From: DATFVJ01 sp963851085
Lineage (GTDB): Bacteria > Actinomycetota > Actinomycetes > Streptosporangiales > Streptosporangiaceae
NCBI GenBank assembly: GCA_963851085.1
Contig: CAWKNX010000023.1
Coordinates: 248,001 to 312,000, forward strand
DNA length: 64,000 nucleotides
Direction: 5' to 3'
Positions 60,028 to 64,000 of the stretch are shown here, one piece after another (positions within the stretch are counted from its first letter, which is position 1; the number at the start of each line of letters is the position of its first letter). Made by a program: the position numbers and the translations under genes. Below the pieces are notes generated by a model that saw only the letters and a program-made list of their open reading frames with translations, searched no databases and was not told where the DNA came from.

Positions 60028-61497
60028 CTACTGCGCCCAGCCCTTGGCGCGTTCCACGGCGGAGCGCCAGCGATCATGCCCGGTCTCGTCGGGCGGCCCT
60101 GGCTCGAACCTCCGGTCGAGCTGCCACGTGCCCGCGAGCTCCGCGGGCGATGACCATATGCCAGTGCCGAGGCCGGCCAGAAAGCCTGCGCCGAGTGCCG
60201 TGGTCTCGGCCACCACGGGCCGCTCCACCGGGATCTGCACCTGATCGGCCTGCATCTGCATGAGGAGATTGTTGGCGCTCCCGCCGCCGTCGGCCTTCAG
60301 CACCGTCGGAGCGTGCCCTGTCACGGCGGTCATCAGGTCGAACACGTCCCGCACCTCGTACGCGATCGCCTCGAGGGTCGCGCGGACCAGATGCGCGCGG
60401 GTGGTGCCTCGCGTGATCCCGAGGATCGTCCCGCGTGCGTCGGGATCCCAGTCGGGTGCGCCGAGCCCGGTCAGCGCCGGCACGAACACCACACCATCAG
60501 AATCGGGGACGGTCCCGGCGAGCGCCTCGGTCTGCGGCGCCGCATCGATGATGCCGAGCCCGTCGCGCAGCCACTGCACGGCCGCGCCGGTAACGAAGAT
60601 CGCTCCTTCGAGTGCGTAGGTAAGCTCGCCGCCCGGCTCCTGCCACGCGACGGTGCTGAGCAGGCCCGACCGGGGTGTGACGATCGACTTCCCCGTGTTG
60701 ACGAGCAAGAAGGAACCGGTCCCGTAGGTGCATTTTGTGTCGCCAGGCGTGTAACACGCCTGGCCGAAGAGCGCCGCCTGCTGGTCGCCCGCGATTCCCG
60801 CGATGGGCACGTCGAGCCCGAGGAACTCGTCGGGGTCGACGTGGCCGGCCACCCCGTAGGACGGGACCACCTCAGGCAACGCGCCCATCGGCACGCGGAA
60901 CAGTTCGCAGAGTTCCGCCGACCACTGCCCCGCCTGGATGTCGTACAGCAGCGTCCTCGACGCGTTGGAGGCATCGGTCACATGCCGGCGTCCCGCGGTC
61001 AGCCGCGCGATGAGATAGGAGTCCACGGTGCCTGCCACCGCGCTGCCGTCGGCGATGGCGCCCCAGGTGACCTCGTCGTTCGCCGCGAGCCAGGAAAGTT
61101 TCGTGGCGGTGAAATACGGGTCGAGCCGCAGCCCGGTCAGTTCCGTTACCCGCGGCTCGTGCCCCGCGTCACGCAGGCGGGCGCACAGCGCAGCCGTTCT
61201 GCGATCCTGCCAGACGATGGCCCGGCGGGGCGCGGCCAGCGTGCGGCGGTCCCACACGACCAGGGTCTCGCGCTGGTTCGTCATGCCCAGGGCCTGCACG
61301 GTGGGGCCGCCTGCGAGCGCTTGCCTGGCCGCCGACAGCGTCGCCTGCCATATTCCCTCTGGCAGGTGCTCGACCCAGCCCGGCTGCGGATAGTGCTGAC
61401 GGAACTCCGCATAACCGCGGCCGCGGATCTTGCCGTCAGCGGAGACGACGAGCGCGGTGACCCCCGTGGTGCCGGCGTCGATGGCGAGCACGTTCAT
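60028..61497 (-). CDS. glpK: Glycerol kinase (FGGY family)
   Basis: 489 aa. The N-terminal ATPase motif is LAIDAGTTGVTALVV, then TNQRETLVVWDR, VTDASNASRTLLYDI, and YGTGSFLLVNTG for the phosphate loop. LKADGGGSANNLLMQ is the second FGGY signature. It phosphorylates glycerol to glycerol 3-phosphate. The ATG at 61497 gives the normal family N-terminus; the frame is open 180 bp further upstream. No glpF or glpD is adjacent; the flavoprotein remnant behind it is not glpD-like. Confidence 0.93.
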   Translation of the reverse strand: MNVLAIDAGTTGVTALVVSADGKIRGRGYAEFRQHYPQPGWVEHLPEGIWQATLSAARQALAGGPTVQALGMTNQRETLVVWDRRTLAAPRRAIVWQDRRTAALCARLRDAGHEPRVTELTGLRLDPYFTATKLSWLAANDEVTWGAIADGSAVAGTVDSYLIARLTAGRRHVTDASNASRTLLYDIQAGQWSAELCELFRVPMGALPEVVPSYGVAGHVDPDEFLGLDVPIAGIAGDQQAALFGQACYTPGDTKCTYGTGSFLLVNTGKSIVTPRSGLLSTVAWQEPGGELTYALEGAIFVTGAAVQWLRDGLGIIDAAPQTEALAGTVPDSDGVVFVPALTGLGAPDWDPDARGTILGITRGTTRAHLVRATLEAIAYEVRDVFDLMTAVTGHAPTVLKADGGGSANNLLMQMQADQVQIPVERPVVAETTALGAGFLAGLGTGIWSSPAELAGTWQLDRRFEPGPPDETGHDRWRSAVERAKGWAQ

Positions 61498-61731
61498 GGC
61501 ACCAGTGTGTCGCATCGAGGGCCGTCTCCGCCCTAAGGGCGCCCAGGCGGCGCCTCGCCGCGTTGTCGGTCGTCGCGCGCAGGACACCGCTACGCACTCA
61601 TTCGAGAACAAGCACAGCCTTGCGATGCATCCACCTGGATCACCGTTATCGGCGAAGGAGCCCCCGGCGCGACGCACTAGTGTGGCCCCGGGAACCGTGT
61701 CCGGCCATCCGGCGCGACGAGAGGAATCAAG

Positions 61732-62772
61732 ATGCGAGTGGGAGTGCTCACGGGCGGCGGCGACTGCCCCGGGCTGAACGCCGTGATCCGTGCCGTTGTC
61801 CGCAAGGGCGTACAGCAGTACGGCTATGAATTCGTCGGCTTCCGCGACGGGTGGCGCGGTCCGCTCGAGGGTGACACCATCACCCTCGATGTGCAGGCCG
61901 TCCGCGGGATCCTGCCCCGCGGCGGAACAATTCTGGGCTCGTCACGGACGAACCCGCTGAAGGCGGACGGCAGCGGCCGGACCGGCGTGGAACGGATCAC
62001 AGACAACATGGCCGGCCTTGGCGTGGACGCGCTGATCGCGATCGGCGGCGATGACACCATCGGCGTCGCCGCAGCGCTGTATGAGCAGGGACTCAAGGTA
62101 GTTGGCGTGCCGAAGACCATCGACAACGATCTTGGTGCCACCGATTACACCTTCGGCTTCGACACCGCCGTGAATATCGCGATGGAGGCGATCGACCGCC
62201 TGCACACCACCGCGGAGAGCCACCACCGGGCCCTGATCGTCGAGGTGATGGGCAGGCACGCGGGCTGGATCGCGCTGCACGCCGGGATTGCGGGCGGCGC
62301 CAACGTGATTCTCATCCCGGAGCGCCCCTTCGAGATCGGCAAGGTCGTCGCCTACGTGGAGAGCAGGTTCCAGACCAGGTACGCGCCGATTGTCGTGGTC
62401 GCCGAGGGCGCGCACCCGGTCGAGGCCGAGATGGCGCTCGCCAACCAGAAACTCGACGCGTTCGGTCATGTCCGGCTCGGCGGCATCGGGCAGCGCCTGG
62501 CCGACGAGATCGAGGAGCGCACGGGCAAGGAGGCGCGCTGCGCGGTCCTTGGGCACATCCAGCGTGGCGGCACGCCGACCGCGTTCGACCGGGTGCTCGC
62601 CACCCGGTTCGGGGTGCACGCGATCGAGGCGGTGCACGGCGGCGACTTCGGGAAGATGGTCGCGCTGCGCGGTACGGACATCGTGCGGGTGCCGCTGGCC
62701 GAGGCGACCAAGGAACTCAAGCTCGTGCCGTCCGAGCGGTACGAGGAGGCCGAGGTGTTCTTCGGGTCGTAG
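61732..62772 (+). CDS. pfkA: 6-phosphofructokinase, PPi-type active-site residues
   Basis: 346 aa. MRVGVLTGGGDCPGLNAVIR begins the phosphate-donor site; PKTIDNDLGATDYTFGFDTA is the fructose-6-phosphate/catalytic loop (TIDND) and MGRHAGWIALHAG follows. The donor site reads IGGDDT with Asp108 (E. coli position 104) and Lys128 in VPKTIDND (position 124). In the PfkA group, Asp104 plus Lys124 mark pyrophosphate-dependent enzymes, as in Amycolatopsis, while ATP enzymes have Gly104. So PPi is the predicted phosphoryl donor. The start is ATG after a GAGGAATC site. Confidence 0.93.
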   Translation: MRVGVLTGGGDCPGLNAVIRAVVRKGVQQYGYEFVGFRDGWRGPLEGDTITLDVQAVRGILPRGGTILGSSRTNPLKADGSGRTGVERITDNMAGLGVDALIAIGGDDTIGVAAALYEQGLKVVGVPKTIDNDLGATDYTFGFDTAVNIAMEAIDRLHTTAESHHRALIVEVMGRHAGWIALHAGIAGGANVILIPERPFEIGKVVAYVESRFQTRYAPIVVVAEGAHPVEAEMALANQKLDAFGHVRLGGIGQRLADEIEERTGKEARCAVLGHIQRGGTPTAFDRVLATRFGVHAIEAVHGGDFGKMVALRGTDIVRVPLAEATKELKLVPSERYEEAEVFFGS

Positions 62773-62806
62773 CCGCGGCACGCCAAGCCATCAGCGGCGT
62801 GCGCGG
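62773..62806. terminator. GC hairpin between pfkA and the CGNR gene
   Basis: CCGCG-G-CACGCC (62773-62784) pairs with GGCGTG-CGCGG (62796-62806) around an 11-bp loop, one G bulged. It starts at the base after the pfkA stop and overlaps the last codons of the opposing CGNR gene. It lacks a T run, as is usual in high-GC actinobacteria. It could end both convergent transcripts. Confidence 0.5.
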
Positions 62807-63420
62807 AATGCCGCCGTCTTGACCCGGCTCTGGCACGAGGCGGAGCAGAACTTGCGGATGCCGTTGCGCGACGTGTCGACGTAGACCCGGTCACAGTGGG
62901 GAGCGGCACACACGCCGAGCCTGCCGTACAGTTCGCTGCCGAGCACGACCGCGAGCCCGGTGGCGCACCCAGCGGCCCAGCCCTGCGCTAGGGAGTCGTC
63001 CGTACTGGTGAAATGCAGGTGCCAGGGCTCGCCGTCGTGCTTGTCGAGGTGCGGGCGCGCGCCGGTCTGCGCGAGCAGGGCATTGACGGTTTCCGCCGCC
63101 GCGTCGACGTCGCCGGCGGCGACGGCCTCGAACACCGCTCGCAGCGCGCCGGCGATGGCGGAAAGCTCCGCCGCCTCGTGCGGACCCATCCGCCGGGTGT
63201 CCGGCCGGCCTGCCCGGAGCGTGGCGGTGACCGCTGCCGGGAGGTCGCCGGCATCAGGCGGCGCGTCGTATCCGGCGGCCAGCGCAGCGGCGGCAGCCTC
63301 GGCGAGCCGCGCACCGCCCGGCGGCGTGTACGCGCGGCCGTGAGCCTCACCCGGGGTGAGCATGTTCACGAGCCGGACCGCGACGGTCACCACAGTATCG
63401 ATGTGACTGTTGAAATTCAC
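62791..63420 (-). CDS. CGNR zinc-finger / ABATE-domain regulator
   Basis: 209 aa. An N-terminal helical ABATE domain (VTVAVRLVNMLTPG through LAQTGARPHLDKH) precedes the CGNR zinc finger, CAAPHCDRVYVDTSRNGIRK and FCSASCQSRVKTAAFRARR with four Cys. These proteins are thought to be stress-related transcription regulators. The GTG start lies next to inverted repeats shared with the divergent methyltransferase gene. Confidence 0.9.
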   Translation of the reverse strand: MNFNSHIDTVVTVAVRLVNMLTPGEAHGRAYTPPGGARLAEAAAAALAAGYDAPPDAGDLPAAVTATLRAGRPDTRRMGPHEAAELSAIAGALRAVFEAVAAGDVDAAAETVNALLAQTGARPHLDKHDGEPWHLHFTSTDDSLAQGWAAGCATGLAVVLGSELYGRLGVCAAPHCDRVYVDTSRNGIRKFCSASCQSRVKTAAFRARR

Positions 63421-63425
63421 TTGAC

Positions 63426-63475
63426 CAGTTACATCCTCAGATCTAGCGTTGTAACTGACGAAATCATAGTCGTCA
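63426..63475. promoter_or_regulatory. Two inverted repeats in the CGNR-methyltransferase divergent promoter region
   Basis: CAGTTACA (63426-63433) and TGTAACTG (63450-63457) form a perfect 8-bp inverted repeat with 16-bp spacing. TGACGA (63456-63461) and TCGTCA (63470-63475) form a second. The region is AT-rich for this genome and only 74 bp separate the genes. Autoregulation by the CGNR protein is a reasonable guess. Confidence 0.5.
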
Positions 63476-63494
63476 GTGACAGAGGAGACGTTGC

Positions 63495-64000
63495 ATGCCG
63501 CACCTCGGCAGTGAAGCCCGGAGCTGGATCGAACGCTGGGACCGGCAGCAGGAGTGCTATCTGCCGGATCGCGAGGACAGGTTCACCGCCCTCATCGATG
63601 CGGTCGAGGAGGGCAGCGGCCGGGCCGACCCGCTGGTTCTCGACCTCGGCTGCGGCCCGGGCTCGCTCGCGGTGCGGCTGCTCGACCGGATTCCCGCCGC
63701 TACCGTGATCGCGATCGACGACGATCCTGTCCTGCTCGCCCTCGGCCGGGCTGGCTATCCCGGCCGGCCCGGCCTCACCTTCGCCGACGTGGACCTGGGC
63801 GTGCCGGGCTGGTCGGCCGGCATCGGCCTGGCCCGCCAGGCCGATGCCGCGGTGAGCACCACGGCGCTGCACTGGCTGGACGGGCCCGAGCTTGCCGCGA
63901 TGTACGCAGAACTGGCGGGCGTGCTGCGTCCGGGCGGGCTGCTCCTGGACGGCGACCACCTGAAGGTCGACGAGACGGACTCGCCCACGCTCGCCCGCCT
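63495..64000 (+). CDS. Class I SAM-dependent methyltransferase (3' end outside window)
   Basis: 168 codons visible. Motif I LVLDLGCGPGSLAVRLLD and the acidic ATVIAIDDDPVLLALG bind S-adenosylmethionine; VSTTALHWLDG and AELAGVLRPGGLLLDGDHL are motifs III-IV of the UbiE/small-molecule type. The substrate is unknown. The ATG has a GAGGAGAC site. It is divergent from the CGNR regulator, which may control it. Confidence 0.88.
   Translation, partial: MPHLGSEARSWIERWDRQQECYLPDREDRFTALIDAVEEGSGRADPLVLDLGCGPGSLAVRLLDRIPAATVIAIDDDPVLLALGRAGYPGRPGLTFADVDLGVPGWSAGIGLARQADAAVSTTALHWLDGPELAAMYAELAGVLRPGGLLLDGDHLKVDETDSPTLAR

Overview
This 64 kb window is GC-rich actinobacterial chromosome, about 70% GC by eye. 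Much of it is core housekeeping sequence. From memory, the order of the 18-64 kb part resembles the Streptomyces core between the PspA/nadA genes and the glycolytic genes. The exact taxon cannot be read from the sequence; a Streptosporangiales-like actinomycete is my best guess.

Layout. (1) 1-7047, minus strand: a glycan/exopolysaccharide operon with Wzz-like co-polymerase, DegT aminotransferase, CapD-type sugar dehydratase, HprK-like P-loop protein, GT4 glycosyltransferase and a diverged RtcB-like protein cut by the window edge. (2) 7.6-17.8 kb: parC, then a rearranged stretch in which a GlxA-type regulator and a dienelactone-hydrolase-like gene sit between a partial copy and the intact copy of a PfkB kinase gene, next to a truncated pterin dehydratase gene; then cobU, a small conserved gene, an aldo/keto reductase and an amidohydrolase. 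(3) 17.9-24.2 kb: DUF3043, the pspA-pspAA-htpX-pspAB envelope-stress operon, nadA, erpA and adoK. (4) 24.2-25.1 kb: a non-coding island with 86-bp tandem repeats, a gene remnant and two long hairpins sharing a 12-bp tip. (5) 25.1-42.9 kb: respiratory genes (ctaG-like, ctaC-ctaD-ctaF, ctaE-qcrC-qcrA-qcrB) interleaved with sulfur-transfer genes, an L,D-transpeptidase, a two-component system and a two-ATPase/two-permease ABC operon. (6) 43-64 kb: a receiver-like protein, trpD, a lone Lrp/AsnC effector domain, a DEDDh exonuclease, acyl-CoA carboxylase beta, a c-di-AMP (ydaO-type) riboswitch with its promoter and NlpC/P60 gene, pimB', fadD15, phosphoesterase, SRPBCC, DUF5304, ROK glucokinase, esterase, acyltransferase, glycerol kinase, a 6-phosphofructokinase with PPi-type residues, a CGNR regulator and a partial methyltransferase.

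How the genes work together: cta and qcr genes build the menaquinol-to-oxygen branch (bcc-aa3). NadA, ErpA and the cysteine desulfurase/TusA pair serve Fe-S and sulfur metabolism. PimB', the acyltransferase and FadD15 feed lipid and lipoglycan synthesis. The L,D-transpeptidase and the riboswitch-controlled NlpC/P60 protein act on the cell wall.

The window holds several broken genes. Three frame breaks each need a one-base skip, so they may be mutations or sequence errors. Repeats concentrate in intergenic DNA. I see no CRISPR array, rRNA, convincing tRNA, transposase or prophage.
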